Shown here: positions 33,044 to 42,582 of the stretch, piece after piece | Position numbering within the stretch: position 1 is the stretch's first letter | Layout of the letters: the number at the start of each line of letters is the position of its first letter | Source of the DNA: Amygdalobacter indicium | GTDB taxonomy: Bacteria > Bacillota > Clostridia > Saccharofermentanales > Fastidiosipilaceae | Assembly: GCF_029101545.1 (NCBI RefSeq) | Contig: NZ_CP118866.1 | Location: 1-64,000, forward strand | Direction: 5' to 3' | Length of the DNA: 64,000 nucleotides | The notes under the pieces: model-generated | What the model was told of the DNA's origin: nothing | The model's database searches: none | Seen by the model: the letters and a program-made list of their open reading frames with translations, nothing else | Position numbers and translations under genes: made by a program

Positions 33044-34237
33044 TTAAGAAATAATTCCCATCTCTTTAGCGACAGCAGCAAAAATTGCAACAGCCTTGTC
33101 CAACTGCTCTTTCGTATGTTTAGCCTGAACCATAACACGAACTCTACCGGTCCCGGCCGGAACTGTCGGGAACACAATCGCCGAAACAAAAACTCCCCGT
33201 TCCAACAAAGCTTTGGAAAAGCGCATCGTTTTCGCTTCATCACCGATAATAACAGGTGTAATAGGTGTTTCAGAATGCCCCGTATTAAATCCCAGCGCTG
33301 TCAATTTTTCCTTAATATAACGGGAATTATCCCATAATTGCTTTTGCAAACTGTCATCTTCCGCCAAAATTTCAATTGCTTTTTTAGCCGCCGCCGTATC
33401 TGCCGGACTCAAAGTAGTCGAGAACAGTACCGGTCTGGCGCGATGACTTAACCATTGATAAGACACTTCTTTGCAAGCAACATATCCGCCTTTAACACCG
33501 ATAGCTTTCGACAGCGTACCGACAACAAAATCAACTCTACCGTGCAAATTGAAATGATCGACCGTGCCTCTACCATGACTACCCATAGTTCCCGAACCGT
33601 GTGCATCATCAACATAAGTAAAAGCGCCGTATTTCTCCGCCAATTCCACAATTTTCGGCAAATTGGCCAAATCTCCGTCCATACTGAAAACGCCGTCAGT
33701 GAAAATAAAGATATTATGATATTTTCCCTGCGCCGCCTGTAACAAAGCTTCCAGTTCTTCCATATTGCTATGAGCATAAACCTGTTTCGTAGCTTTAACC
33801 ATTCTCATACCGTCGATAATCGAAGCGTGATTAAGCTGATCGGAAATCAGCAAATCATCTTTATCACAAATTGCCTGAATTGTTCCGATATTACAATCAT
33901 AGCCGGACTGATAGATGAAGCAGCGCTCCACTTTCTTAAATTCAGCTAAAGCCTTTTCCAATTCTTCATGGATACTCTGGTTACCGACAATTGTTCGAAC
34001 TGCTCCGGCACCGACGCCATAACGTTCGATTGCTTTTATAGCTGCTTCTTTCAAGCGGGCATCGTTAGCTAAGCTTAAATAATTGTTGGAGCAAAGATTA
34101 ATAACTTCTCTATCCTCTAATTGTAAAACAGGTTCACACGCGCCCTGATTGACAGGTAAAGTACGATACAGGCCTTTAGCCTTCAAATCTGCAACTTTCT
34201 CTGCCAGATATTTCATTTCATGTAATTCCTTATTCAT
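33044..34237 (-). CDS. kbl: glycine C-acetyltransferase (2-amino-3-ketobutyrate CoA ligase)
   Basis: PLP enzyme of the alpha-oxoamine synthase family, 397 residues, splitting 2-amino-3-oxobutyrate with CoA to glycine and acetyl-CoA. Motifs: CSNNYLSLAND near the N-terminus, YQSGYDCNIGT, DDAHGSGTMG with the PLP-binding Asp, and the Schiff-base Lys in VGTLSKAIGVKGGY. AAGGAG precedes the ATG. The threonine dehydrogenase that makes its substrate is the next gene upstream on the same strand, 400 bases away across two parS sites, so the two act in one pathway though perhaps from separate promoters. Confidence 0.93.
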   Translation of the reverse strand: MNKELHEMKYLAEKVADLKAKGLYRTLPVNQGACEPVLQLEDREVINLCSNNYLSLANDARLKEAAIKAIERYGVGAGAVRTIVGNQSIHEELEKALAEFKKVERCFIYQSGYDCNIGTIQAICDKDDLLISDQLNHASIIDGMRMVKATKQVYAHSNMEELEALLQAAQGKYHNIFIFTDGVFSMDGDLANLPKIVELAEKYGAFTYVDDAHGSGTMGSHGRGTVDHFNLHGRVDFVVGTLSKAIGVKGGYVACKEVSYQWLSHRARPVLFSTTLSPADTAAAKKAIEILAEDDSLQKQLWDNSRYIKEKLTALGFNTGHSETPITPVIIGDEAKTMRFSKALLERGVFVSAIVFPTVPAGTGRVRVMVQAKHTKEQLDKAVAIFAAVAKEMGIIS

Positions 34238-34382
34238 ATAAATCTCCTTTTCTTTTAGCGCTTATTTTTTTGAAATCATCAACCTTAACAAGCTTTAACA
34301 GGTTTTAATCGATTTGCAGCTTATCTCCGTATTCCGTCTACAAATCTCGGGCCGCTCAAAGCTCAAGCATTCTATTTGAAAA

Positions 34383-34398
34383 TGTTTCACGTGAAACA
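34383..34398. promoter_or_regulatory. parS site 1
   Basis: TGTTTCACGTGAAACA, the exact 16-bp ParB-binding palindrome of Firmicutes. It lies in the kbl-tdh gap. Confidence 0.95.
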
Positions 34399-34529
34399 TT
34401 TTTAAGATTTTCAGAACGTGGCTTTTAGAATCAGGCTGACAAATAAATCTTATTGCAACCGAGAAAAGCGGCTCATTTTTCTTCGATCGGTCCTTATTTA
34501 CATATATTTGTAGTCTTTGCCCTTTTTAA

Positions 34530-34545
34530 TGTTTCACGTGAAACA
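34530..34545. promoter_or_regulatory. parS site 2
   Basis: Second exact TGTTTCACGTGAAACA, 147 bases from site 1. The rest of the 399-base gap (34238-34636) shows no gene. Confidence 0.95.
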
Positions 34546-34636
34546 TTGCAGAGAAGCTTAAGAAAAATTATTTATGTCCGTAATTTCATAGACTCAGCGA
34601 AGAAATTTAAGTTGGAAACTCCGAAGTGAAGTCAAA

Positions 34637-35590
34637 TTAAGCTTTTCCCAGTTTTACCCGTAAATTGCTCAGCATATCCTCTGTCATCTTATCCAAATCG
34701 TAACGAGCTTTAAAGTTCCACTCTTTTTTGGCCGCACTGACATCCAACGAATTGGGCCAACTCTCGGCAATTTGTTGTCTAACAGGATCAACCTCATACT
34801 TCAGCGTGAATTCCGGGATAAACTTCCTGATAGAAGCAGCAATCATCTCCGGATCTACGCTCATAGCTGAAACATTAAAAGCATTCCGATGCTGCAATTT
34901 TTCTGCAGGCGCCTCCATTAAATCGACAATTGCCTGTAAAGCATCCGGTAAATACATCATATCCATAAACGTATTCGCTTTAATATATGATGTATAAGAC
35001 TTTTCTTTAATCGCAGCATAATAGATATGAACAGCATAATCAGTGGTACCCTGACCGGGCAAAGTCTTCCAGGAAATCAAGCCCGGGAAGCGGACGCCTC
35101 TGGCATCGACGCCGAAACGTTTATAGTAATAATCACATAAAAGTTCGCCGCTGACTTTTGTGACACCGTACATCGTCTCCGGCCTTTGCAAGGTATCTTG
35201 CGGCGTATTATCCATAGGTGTACCGGGACCGAAAGAGCCTATAGAACTCGGGCAGAAAAGCTGTAAGTGCAACTCTCTCGCAACTTCCAAAGCATTAAAT
35301 AAACCGTTCATATTCACTTTATACGTTGTTTGCGGCATGGTCTCGCCTCTTGCAGACAAAATAGCGGCCAAATGCATAATCGTATCTGCCGCAAAATCCT
35401 GCGCCGCCTGCTTAAAAGCTGCAAAATCTGTAACATCCAATTTCTTATAAGCCAAATTAGCTAAATCCGGTAAAGTTTTTTCTGCTAAATCAGTCACGAG
35501 AATATTCTCTTCACCATAAATATTTGCTAAATATAAAGCCAGCTCGCTGCCGATTTGACCCAAGCTGCCTGTGATCATAATTCTTTTCAT
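34637..35590 (-). CDS. tdh: L-threonine 3-dehydrogenase, SDR/epimerase type
   Basis: This encodes 317 residues of the extended short-chain dehydrogenase fold. NAD-binding motif TGSLGQIGSEL at the N-terminus, HLAAILSARGE, and the active-site YGVTK (Tyr-x-x-x-Lys). The RGVRFPGLISWKTLPGQGTTDYA region is typical of SDR-type threonine dehydrogenases, which oxidise threonine to 2-amino-3-oxobutyrate. Kbl, encoded downstream, completes cleavage to glycine and acetyl-CoA. GGAGG precedes the ATG. Confidence 0.88.
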   Translation of the reverse strand: MKRIMITGSLGQIGSELALYLANIYGEENILVTDLAEKTLPDLANLAYKKLDVTDFAAFKQAAQDFAADTIMHLAAILSARGETMPQTTYKVNMNGLFNALEVARELHLQLFCPSSIGSFGPGTPMDNTPQDTLQRPETMYGVTKVSGELLCDYYYKRFGVDARGVRFPGLISWKTLPGQGTTDYAVHIYYAAIKEKSYTSYIKANTFMDMMYLPDALQAIVDLMEAPAEKLQHRNAFNVSAMSVDPEMIAASIRKFIPEFTLKYEVDPVRQQIAESWPNSLDVSAAKKEWNFKARYDLDKMTEDMLSNLRVKLGKA

Positions 35591-35672
35591 AATTGTCCTC
35601 CGGGCAAAATACTAGTTACATTGTATTACTTTTAGAAAATTTTTGCTTGTTTTTTAGGCACTTTGAACAAAA

Positions 35673-36821
35673 TTATTCCTTGTCGCCTTTTTCTACCAAG
35701 GTATATTGCCCGTTATGAGCTTTGTTTTTACCGGCGTTAGGATTATAAGATAAAGAAGAAATAAAAGTACTCAAATCTTCAGGTTGTAAAAGATTAATTC
35801 GTTGCTCTAAATACTCGTCAATATTATTTAAGCAAAAGCAGCGAGCGTAACTTTGTTGTTTAACTAATTGCCGATGTTTTTCTTTTTTTTCTTCCTGGTT
35901 GCGATATGTCGAAGCGTGCATATTCAAGGCTCCCATCCAGGCAGTAATGGTACGTTTATCAGTCATTAATTCACTTTCCGAAAGCACCGGCAATGATAAT
36001 TTATCGCTGTTAAGTGTCGAATTTTCTGCCTGTAATTCTTGGGCATCATGCGCCAAAGTTTCAACTAAATGCAAATTGGCCAAATAACGTGCAGGCAACG
36101 GCAAACTTGCAAAATCCCAAGCTGCCAATTTAAGAGCCGGTAATAGAGCCTGAAAAATTAAAACGGTATATTCCGCATCATTCAAAGCATCATGATAACC
36201 TTCTTGTACCATAATATTCAGATGTTCAATCGCACTTTTAACAGAATGTGTACCTGCCGTATCCCCGCTGAACAAATCATACAGTCGCTGAATATCGACA
36301 AAATTAGCCGGTAAAATTCCGCATAAATCATAATAATTAAGATTACTAATCAGAGGCGGTGCATCGGAAGTACTCCAAGTACCAAAAAGAATTTCCGCTT
36401 GTGCCAAAGCCTGTTGTAAAGCGACAAAATCCCAATTTTCGGCAGTTTCCAATGATAAATGCTGAACAGCGGCTATTTTTTCCTGTTCCGGCGTCGGCAA
36501 TTGCTTCCAAATCCAGTAATAAAAATCTCTGACAGCCTGGATAAAAACCGGCGCTTTATATAATGTAGCACAATCAATTTTTGTCAGGCGTTCAACATAT
36601 TTATTGATTTTAGGATAAATTTGCGGCCTGATTTTAGTATTAAAGCGATCCAGTATTTCCAAATTTTCATTAATGCTGACGGCCCCTATTTGAAAAATTT
36701 CAAAAGAAGGTATTTTTTTGCCCGTATCATGGGCAAAACGTTTAGCAACACGTGGTTTGCCTACCTCCTCATAGCGGCCGCTGGCCATATTCCATTCCAG
36801 ATCGAAAACAATATAGATCAT
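35673..36821 (-). CDS. DEDDh-type 3'-5' exonuclease family protein
   Basis: This encodes 382 residues. Exonuclease motifs: FDLEWN (first Asp and Glu) at the start, FEIFQIGAVSI, a probable second Asp in the LLDLC/NYYDL region, and YHDALNDAEYT carrying the last His and Asp. The spacing fits DnaQ-like proofreading or KapD-like exonucleases. The C-terminal ~150 residues are extra and helical, with no motif I know. It is divergent from the FtsJ-like gene. The substrate is unknown. Confidence 0.75.
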   Translation of the reverse strand: MIYIVFDLEWNMASGRYEEVGKPRVAKRFAHDTGKKIPSFEIFQIGAVSINENLEILDRFNTKIRPQIYPKINKYVERLTKIDCATLYKAPVFIQAVRDFYYWIWKQLPTPEQEKIAAVQHLSLETAENWDFVALQQALAQAEILFGTWSTSDAPPLISNLNYYDLCGILPANFVDIQRLYDLFSGDTAGTHSVKSAIEHLNIMVQEGYHDALNDAEYTVLIFQALLPALKLAAWDFASLPLPARYLANLHLVETLAHDAQELQAENSTLNSDKLSLPVLSESELMTDKRTITAWMGALNMHASTYRNQEEKKEKHRQLVKQQSYARCFCLNNIDEYLEQRINLLQPEDLSTFISSLSYNPNAGKNKAHNGQYTLVEKGDKE

Positions 36822-36929
36822 CAGTTGCTCAAATTCTTCCTGTTAATTACAAACTTTACGTCTCATTATAATGTAATATTAAAGAAAGGAAAAACAATAA
36901 ACTCTTAAAAGGCGGAATACAACATTTAT

Positions 36930-38228
36930 ATGGACATTGCAAATAGAAATATTATAGCTGTCATCAGTCAATCTGATTATGCGGAGCAGGCTTATCAGCA
37001 AGCCCGTAATATTCTCTTAGAAAATTCGCTGGTAGCAAATGTAACATTAGTTCACTGCTTAAATCGCCAAAAAAGCGCCGCAAGAGCTATAACAGTTTTA
37101 GCTGTCTCTCTAAACCAAAATGTTTCACGTGAAACATTTAGAGAAAGTGTTTTACTTTCCCTGGTTAATGATGTCGCTAAAAGTTGTTTTATTTTGCAAG
37201 TGTTGCAGCCTGCCGCTTTTCAAGAAAATTTACCCTCGACGGAATTATCAGACTATATTTTGCAATTTATTTCTTTTAATAATTGTGCAAATGTTCATTA
37301 CATCAATTGTCGAACCGATTTAAAGCATGCGGAATATCACGATTTTCAAAGTGAATTGGAGAAGAAAGGTATTATTGTCAGCAATAATTTTCCGGATGAG
37401 ACAACGCCTTGGCTGATTTACAAAGAAAATTGCTGTTTAATCGGGTCGGAAATTTGTACAATATCGAACAGTCGATCCGATTATCTTTTAGATTTGTGGC
37501 CTTCTGTAAAAGCAAAATCAACCGGCGCCGCTACTTCCTCTGCCTCTGCCACGGCCAAGGGCGAGGTCGAAGTTGAGATTGCCCAAATTACACGTGCAAC
37601 TTATAAAATTACAGAATTATTTGCTCGTTTAAGTTGCTTAAATAATTTGTCGACAATCTCTAAGAACGAACAATCAGGTCAAATGCTTCCTTATACGCAT
37701 ATAAAATCGGATAATAAACACCTTACACGCTCATTTTTTCAATCTTTGACAGTTTGGCAATCAGCATCGCCCGCAGCTGTCGATCTCGGAGCAGCTCCCG
37801 GTGGATGGACTCAATTTCTTTTAAATAGAGGCTATAAGGTTCTGGCTATTGATCCTGAAGCGCTAAAAATTCCGCAACAGGCCAATTTATTGCATTTTCA
37901 AGGTTTCAGCGATCAATTTTGTCAATTGCTTTTGCAAAATCAATCGAATAATCATCATAATTTTCCGCTAATTGATTTGTTGGTTAACGATATGAAATTA
38001 ACTCCGCGCCAAAGCTTAACGCTGACGGCGGAATTAAGTCCTTTTGTCAAGAAAAACGCCTTTATTTGCCTGACTTTGAAATTATTAAACGAACCGAAAA
38101 TCGCTAAACAGTTAAGTTCAATTAAGAATTGTCTGGCAGACAAATTTTCCGACTATAAATTAGTCTATTTTCGGCAATTAGCCTGTAATCGGCAAGAAAT
38201 TACAGCTGTTTTGCAGAAGCTCGTTTGA
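36930..38228 (+). CDS. FtsJ/RlmM-like SAM-dependent methyltransferase
   Basis: This encodes 432 residues. The C-terminal half is an RrmJ-like methyltransferase domain: SAM-binding VDLGAAPGGWTQFLLNRG, acidic strand VLAIDPEAL, catalytic-type VNDMKL and CLTLKL, consistent with the K-D-K-type catalytic set of rRNA 2'-O-ribose methyltransferases. The N-terminal half is poorly conserved, as in RlmM-like proteins that have an RNA-binding extension. The target RNA is unknown. A parS site lies inside the coding sequence. Its 3' end overlaps the convergent CobB-like gene by 29 bases. Confidence 0.75.
   Translation: MDIANRNIIAVISQSDYAEQAYQQARNILLENSLVANVTLVHCLNRQKSAARAITVLAVSLNQNVSRETFRESVLLSLVNDVAKSCFILQVLQPAAFQENLPSTELSDYILQFISFNNCANVHYINCRTDLKHAEYHDFQSELEKKGIIVSNNFPDETTPWLIYKENCCLIGSEICTISNSRSDYLLDLWPSVKAKSTGAATSSASATAKGEVEVEIAQITRATYKITELFARLSCLNNLSTISKNEQSGQMLPYTHIKSDNKHLTRSFFQSLTVWQSASPAAVDLGAAPGGWTQFLLNRGYKVLAIDPEALKIPQQANLLHFQGFSDQFCQLLLQNQSNNHHNFPLIDLLVNDMKLTPRQSLTLTAELSPFVKKNAFICLTLKLLNEPKIAKQLSSIKNCLADKFSDYKLVYFRQLACNRQEITAVLQKLV
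37121..37136. promoter_or_regulatory. parS site 3, inside a coding sequence
   Basis: Exact TGTTTCACGTGAAACA encoding the residues NVSRETF (about 64-70) of the methyltransferase. It lies about 11 kb from parB. Confidence 0.95.
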
Positions 38229-39711
38229 TTAACGCTGTGAAAAAGTTTTCTGTCCATTCGTAATCGCCGCTTAACATAATACGATGTAAGGTGCTGAAAA
38301 TATTACGATTAACATAGCCGCTGATTACCTGTTTTTGCCGATTTAACGGATTAACTGTTATTTGACTGACAGCAGTTCCCAAAGACGGACTTAATAAAAC
38401 AGATTGATTAAATAAAGACAATATCGGCGTTAAAGCCGGGGCCAAGCAATTGCTGTTGAGCGGATTAATTACGGCATAGCGATAATTTTGCCCGTAATAT
38501 TGCAAAAATTCCGCTTTTTGAGGAATTATTTTACATAGAGGATAATAATCGCCTGCGCCAGCGACAGCAGCATGTGTTACCGCACCTTCCGTTAAATAAA
38601 CATGTGCCGCATCCTGCGCCACGAAAAGCAGGCCCTTTTGATAAGCTTGCATTAATTCTTTGCGCATATCCCGATTGTATGTAAGCTGCGGCAAAAATTT
38701 CGCTAAATTGTTGGAACACAGCCAAACAGCACTACATTCAGGCGGCAACAACCTGTCTCTCAAAGGGCTGAAGGGACGCCAATCAATACCAAGCTGTTTC
38801 AAAAATTGCAATTCATAATCATCATAAGCATTAAAAGCTTCATCATAAGCCAATGCAACTTTAATTTTCTTTTGCAAAAGACCGGCATTCAATAATTTGC
38901 GATAAATATTGCGTGTCAATTGTAATAAATCCTGCTCGTAATCAGCCGTAAAAGGTATTAATTTCCGGAAAATAGCAGACCAAACGTTATCGTCGCACAA
39001 TTGCGTGTTATACAAAATAATTTTTAAATTATATCTTTCCTGTAACAAACTCTGCCAAGCACTTAATTCATCCTCCAAGAGATTAAATACGGCAAAACCC
39101 AATACATTTTTTTGCAAATATCCCTGTTTGTAGTATTCGTCCAGAATCAACAAACTCTGTTTATTTAATAAATTTCCATCTAAGCAAAGAATAATTTTAG
39201 CTTTAATTTTTTCTGCCAGATACCAACTTGAAGCAATATCGGCATACATATCATTTTTTCTTTTATTCTGCCACTTTTTCAAAGAATTTAACAAAGGATC
39301 ACAACAGCCGGCCAAACCGTTAATCAGCGAACTTTTACTGAAAAATAAATGTAGCGCCTCTCCGGAATACTCGCTGTTCAAAATAGCAGCAAAGTCGGAA
39401 TTGTTCAGCAAAATCGGATCAAGATAATTAACTTTCTGCACTGATTGCAAAACTTCGATTAAATCGCTTTCCGCATAAGAACAGAACAAACGACATTCTG
39501 CGTTTCCCGCCTCGTCGGCAACTGTTCCAATGGTTTCTGTCGGTAAATTAGCTATGATTGTTTTAGCTAAATCACGATAATAGTAATTTAACGCTCTATT
39601 GTTATTAGCTTCTAAAGCTGTAAAAATTAAGCTGCCGTTTACCGACATATTTTTTCTGCCTGTTCTTTCTGCCGTCATCCTGTAACTGTCCGGCTGTACT
39701 TTGCCGTACAT
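38200..39711 (-). CDS. degenerate CobB-like (cobyrinate a,c-diamide synthase fold) protein
   Basis: This encodes up to 503 residues; the start is uncertain (ATG at 39711 or an internal ATG giving MSVNGSLIF). The middle, VALAYDEAFNAYDDYELQFLKQLG followed by FSPLRDRLLPPECSAVWLC, matches the CobB/CobQ glutaminase domain, and MRKELMQAYQKGLLFVAQDAAHVYL matches its nucleophile-elbow region. The expected Cys of that elbow is absent (AQDAAH where CobB has a Cys-Gly-Gly). The N-terminus has LIFTALEANNNRAL in place of the GxGKT P-loop. Both catalytic sites therefore appear lost. No other cobalamin gene is nearby. It may be a binding or regulatory pseudoenzyme, or a decaying gene kept open; the full-length frame favours the former. 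Confidence 0.65.
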   Translation of the reverse strand: MYGKVQPDSYRMTAERTGRKNMSVNGSLIFTALEANNNRALNYYYRDLAKTIIANLPTETIGTVADEAGNAECRLFCSYAESDLIEVLQSVQKVNYLDPILLNNSDFAAILNSEYSGEALHLFFSKSSLINGLAGCCDPLLNSLKKWQNKRKNDMYADIASSWYLAEKIKAKIILCLDGNLLNKQSLLILDEYYKQGYLQKNVLGFAVFNLLEDELSAWQSLLQERYNLKIILYNTQLCDDNVWSAIFRKLIPFTADYEQDLLQLTRNIYRKLLNAGLLQKKIKVALAYDEAFNAYDDYELQFLKQLGIDWRPFSPLRDRLLPPECSAVWLCSNNLAKFLPQLTYNRDMRKELMQAYQKGLLFVAQDAAHVYLTEGAVTHAAVAGAGDYYPLCKIIPQKAEFLQYYGQNYRYAVINPLNSNCLAPALTPILSLFNQSVLLSPSLGTAVSQITVNPLNRQKQVISGYVNRNIFSTLHRIMLSGDYEWTENFFTALIKRASAKQL

Positions 39712-39788
39712 TTAATTATTCTATTATATGTTTATATTAGCACATATAAAATTTTTCACGGCAATTTCTCGACTTTCGGAAAGTATAT

Positions 39789-39794
39789 TATAAT
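39789..39794 (+). promoter_or_regulatory. -10 element before vanZ-dnaA
   Basis: TATAAT lies 30 bases upstream of the VanZ-like start. No good -35 is seen. It is probably the promoter for the VanZ-like gene and dnaA. Confidence 0.4.
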
Positions 39795-39823
39795 GAAAGG
39801 AATTAAGAGCGGAGTAATAAAGC

Positions 39824-40549
39824 ATGTTATATCGTAATTATGAAATTTTAATCGGTTTTTGGCCTTTACTGGTCATAACAAGTATTGTCTTTTTGCTTGA
39901 AATCTGGTTACAAGTTTACCATAGGCAGAAATTCAATGTTTTCGTCCGGCGTTTAGGAATAATAGCTTATACTTTTATACTATTAAGTACATTATTCTTT
40001 CCTATCACCATCTCCGACAGCCGTTTAACTCTTACCTCAGCTTTTGAACATATCAGTAAGATTCCATTGTTACCTTTAATTGACGGTGCCTTTTTATCAT
40101 TTGTGGCTGCTCATAAAGGTGATTTCAGCGTTCTTAAAACTTTCCTCAGTGCCGCTTCCTATCATTTGCTGATATTGGTTCCTTTAGCCTATTTCATACG
40201 TCGAGAAAATAAAACTGCAGCTTCTTTTAACATTTGGTTGAGTACCGTAGCTTTCAGTATTATTGCTCAGATAATTCGTTTACTTTTGAATATTTTCAGC
40301 GGATTTTTCTTCTTCGACGTCAACATTAATCATGTTATTCTGAATATTATAGGTTCGGCCTTTATTTTGACAGTTATGCACTTTGTCCGCAAAAATTACT
40401 TGAAAAATCGCGGTTACAATTGGAAAAACAGAGGTCCGCACAATCTTGCTCAGACAATGGCTGTCAAGAAATTTTTGAATAAAAAGATTAAGGAAAACAG
40501 TGAAAATTATCGCGGACAAAAAATTACTCGTCGCACGAAATGGAACTGA
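39824..40549 (+). CDS. VanZ-like membrane protein
   Basis: This encodes 241 residues with about five hydrophobic helices (first at about residues 9-30, then 42-62, 105-125, 138-160, 165-190). The VanZ signature FDVNINHVILNIIGS follows LLNIFSGFFF. VanZ proteins are linked to teicoplanin resistance and lipid II-related functions, but most are uncharacterised. The C-terminus is basic (KITRRTKWN). Its end overlaps the first dnaA codons, so the two genes are probably translationally coupled. Confidence 0.75.
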   Translation: MLYRNYEILIGFWPLLVITSIVFLLEIWLQVYHRQKFNVFVRRLGIIAYTFILLSTLFFPITISDSRLTLTSAFEHISKIPLLPLIDGAFLSFVAAHKGDFSVLKTFLSAASYHLLILVPLAYFIRRENKTAASFNIWLSTVAFSIIAQIIRLLLNIFSGFFFFDVNINHVILNIIGSAFILTVMHFVRKNYLKNRGYNWKNRGPHNLAQTMAVKKFLNKKIKENSENYRGQKITRRTKWN

Positions 40550-42195
40550 ATATGAATTTAAGTGGAAATTTGAATTTAGATAATGAACAGGCTGCTTTAG
40601 CCGGCAGTATATGGCACAATGCCCTCAAAATTATTCAACCGCAGTTGGCAAAAATGTTATTTGTCACGTGGGTCGAACCTCTTGTTCCTTTTTATGTTGA
40701 TGAAAATTACCTTTATCTTGCAGTACAGGATAATTTTTCTTATCGTTATTTGTTGAAGTATGTCAATTTATTCGAAGAAGCTTTAGCTGCCTCCAATTCT
40801 TTCAAATTACAAGTAAAACTATTTGTCGGTAACGAAGGCATGCAGCAGGCTTTAGCTTCTATTAAAGCTTCTACGTTTAATAATTCGACAGATAATCAAT
40901 CTCAGGTATCTGATCCCGGACAGCCGAATCTTCCGCTTGATTCTAATAACACCGCCCGAAAAGATACGCAGAAAACTGCAATTAATAATACAACAGAAAC
41001 TTCCACAGCCGAATCTGCAGGCGGATATGTAACAGTAGAACGTCCATCATCTCCAACATCGACAAAAACTACGACAGCGCCGACGCAGACAATATCGTCC
41101 GCAAATCAAACAACGAATAGCTCACCTCTTGCTGCCGAAATAGTTGTTAATCCTCTATATCAGCAACACTTTCGCCGAGATTACAGATTTGATAATTTTA
41201 TAGTTGGTCCGAATAATACTATGGCTCATGCCGCTTGTTTAGCCATAGCCAATTCCTATTTCAATCCGGGACAAAAACCATATAATCCTCTATTTCTGTA
41301 CGGCGGCAGCGGTCTGGGTAAAACTCATCTTTTGAATGCCGTCGGTAATATGGTCATGCAACATCGCCCGAATACCAAAATTTTGTATTTGCAGACGGAA
41401 GAATTTGTAAATGAGTTTATTGCCACAATCCGCAAGCAGAATTATAACGTTTTCCGCAATAAATACCGTAACTGCGATTTATTGTTGATTGACGACATTC
41501 AATTCATTGAAGGCAAAGAACAGATGCAGGAAGAATTTTTCTACACTTTCAACGCTTTATACGAAAATAACTCCTATATCATAATTACTTGCGATAAACA
41601 TCCCCGCTACCTTGTAACCTTGGAAGATCGCCTCAAAACGCGCTTTCTTTCCGGTTTAGCCTGTGATATTAATCCACCGACTTATGAAACTCGCATGGCA
41701 ATTTTACAGGCACGGGCTCAAAGTCTGCAAGAAAATATTGATCCTGATATTATCAGTTATATTGCCAAAAACATCAGCCTTAATATTCGTGAATTGGAAG
41801 GTGCTCTGAATAGTGTTCTGGCTATAAAACACTTATCCGGTTATATCAATTTAGCCCTCGCGCAAAAGGCCCTCGAACCGGTAATTAAACGTAATATGGA
41901 AAAAACTGTTTCACCCGATTTTATCGCCGATGTAGTTGCTAATTACTATAATGTTTCCAAGGCTCAGTTATACTCGCGCTGCAAGGAAAGTAAATTCACT
42001 TATCCTCGTCATATTGCTATGTATTTTTGTCGTGAACTGCTCGATATGACTTATGCCGATATTTCACAAGCTTTTAATCGCAGCGATCATACAACGACGC
42101 GGAATGCCTGCTTGAAAATCGCCAAATCTTTAAGTTCCGATCTGCAACTGCAAAAAGAACTGGCAAATATTCAAAAAAGTTTACACGAACAATAG
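40540..42195 (+). CDS. dnaA: chromosomal replication initiator DnaA
   Basis: This encodes 551 residues (the ATG at 40552 is an alternative start four codons on, with GGAA nearby). Domain I (about 15-100) is followed by a long Ser/Thr/Asn-rich domain II (about 110-205). Domain III AAA+ has Walker A YGGSGLGKTHL and Walker B LLLIDDIQFI. Domain IV carries the DnaA-box-binding signature FNRSDHTTTRNA. It opens oriC, which lies immediately downstream. The domain II linker is longer than in Bacillus and accounts for the extra length. Confidence 0.96.
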   Translation: MELNMNLSGNLNLDNEQAALAGSIWHNALKIIQPQLAKMLFVTWVEPLVPFYVDENYLYLAVQDNFSYRYLLKYVNLFEEALAASNSFKLQVKLFVGNEGMQQALASIKASTFNNSTDNQSQVSDPGQPNLPLDSNNTARKDTQKTAINNTTETSTAESAGGYVTVERPSSPTSTKTTTAPTQTISSANQTTNSSPLAAEIVVNPLYQQHFRRDYRFDNFIVGPNNTMAHAACLAIANSYFNPGQKPYNPLFLYGGSGLGKTHLLNAVGNMVMQHRPNTKILYLQTEEFVNEFIATIRKQNYNVFRNKYRNCDLLLIDDIQFIEGKEQMQEEFFYTFNALYENNSYIIITCDKHPRYLVTLEDRLKTRFLSGLACDINPPTYETRMAILQARAQSLQENIDPDIISYIAKNISLNIRELEGALNSVLAIKHLSGYINLALAQKALEPVIKRNMEKTVSPDFIADVVANYYNVSKAQLYSRCKESKFTYPRHIAMYFCRELLDMTYADISQAFNRSDHTTTRNACLKIAKSLSSDLQLQKELANIQKSLHEQ

Positions 42196-42197
42196 TT

Positions 42198-42545
42198 TGT
42201 GGAAAATTATGTGGATACTTCGGTTAATTCATTTTGTTGATTTATCTGTTTTTATAAATGCAACAAATTTTCCCCAAAAAGGCTCAACGAAATTTCGGGC
42301 TGAAAAAGAAGAAACTCACAATGCCCTTTTTGCTTTTTAGCGTAATTTTCTCGTAAAACAGCTGTAATTTTCCACATTAACCACAAAGCATAATAATAAG
42401 AGTGATTAAATTAATTAGATTGAATGTTTCAGGCCTGCACCTTTAATTTTACAAATTCCATGTGGATAAAATATTCAATCTGTTTGTAATATAACAGAAA
42501 CATTCCGGCATGCCTGCTTACATTCAAGCGGAAGTTTGCTATAAT
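42198..42545. other. oriC with DnaA boxes
   Basis: The AT-rich dnaA-dnaN gap holds five DnaA-box-like 9-mers: TGTGGAAAA (42198-42206), TGTGGATAC (42210-42218), TTTTCCACA (42368-42376), TTAACCACA (42377-42385) and the perfect consensus TGTGGATAA (42461-42469, minus strand of TTATCCACA). The position between dnaA and dnaN is the usual origin site. An AT-rich stretch between 42390 and 42460 could be the unwinding element. Confidence 0.8.
42517..42545 (+). promoter_or_regulatory. dnaN promoter
   Basis: CTTACA (42517-42522), 17 bases, extended -10 TGCTATAAT (-10 hexamer 42540-42545). The dnaN start follows 38 bases later. Confidence 0.6.
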
Positions 42546-42582
42546 TATTGTAGAGTATTTTCTGAAAGCAAGAGGAATTCAT

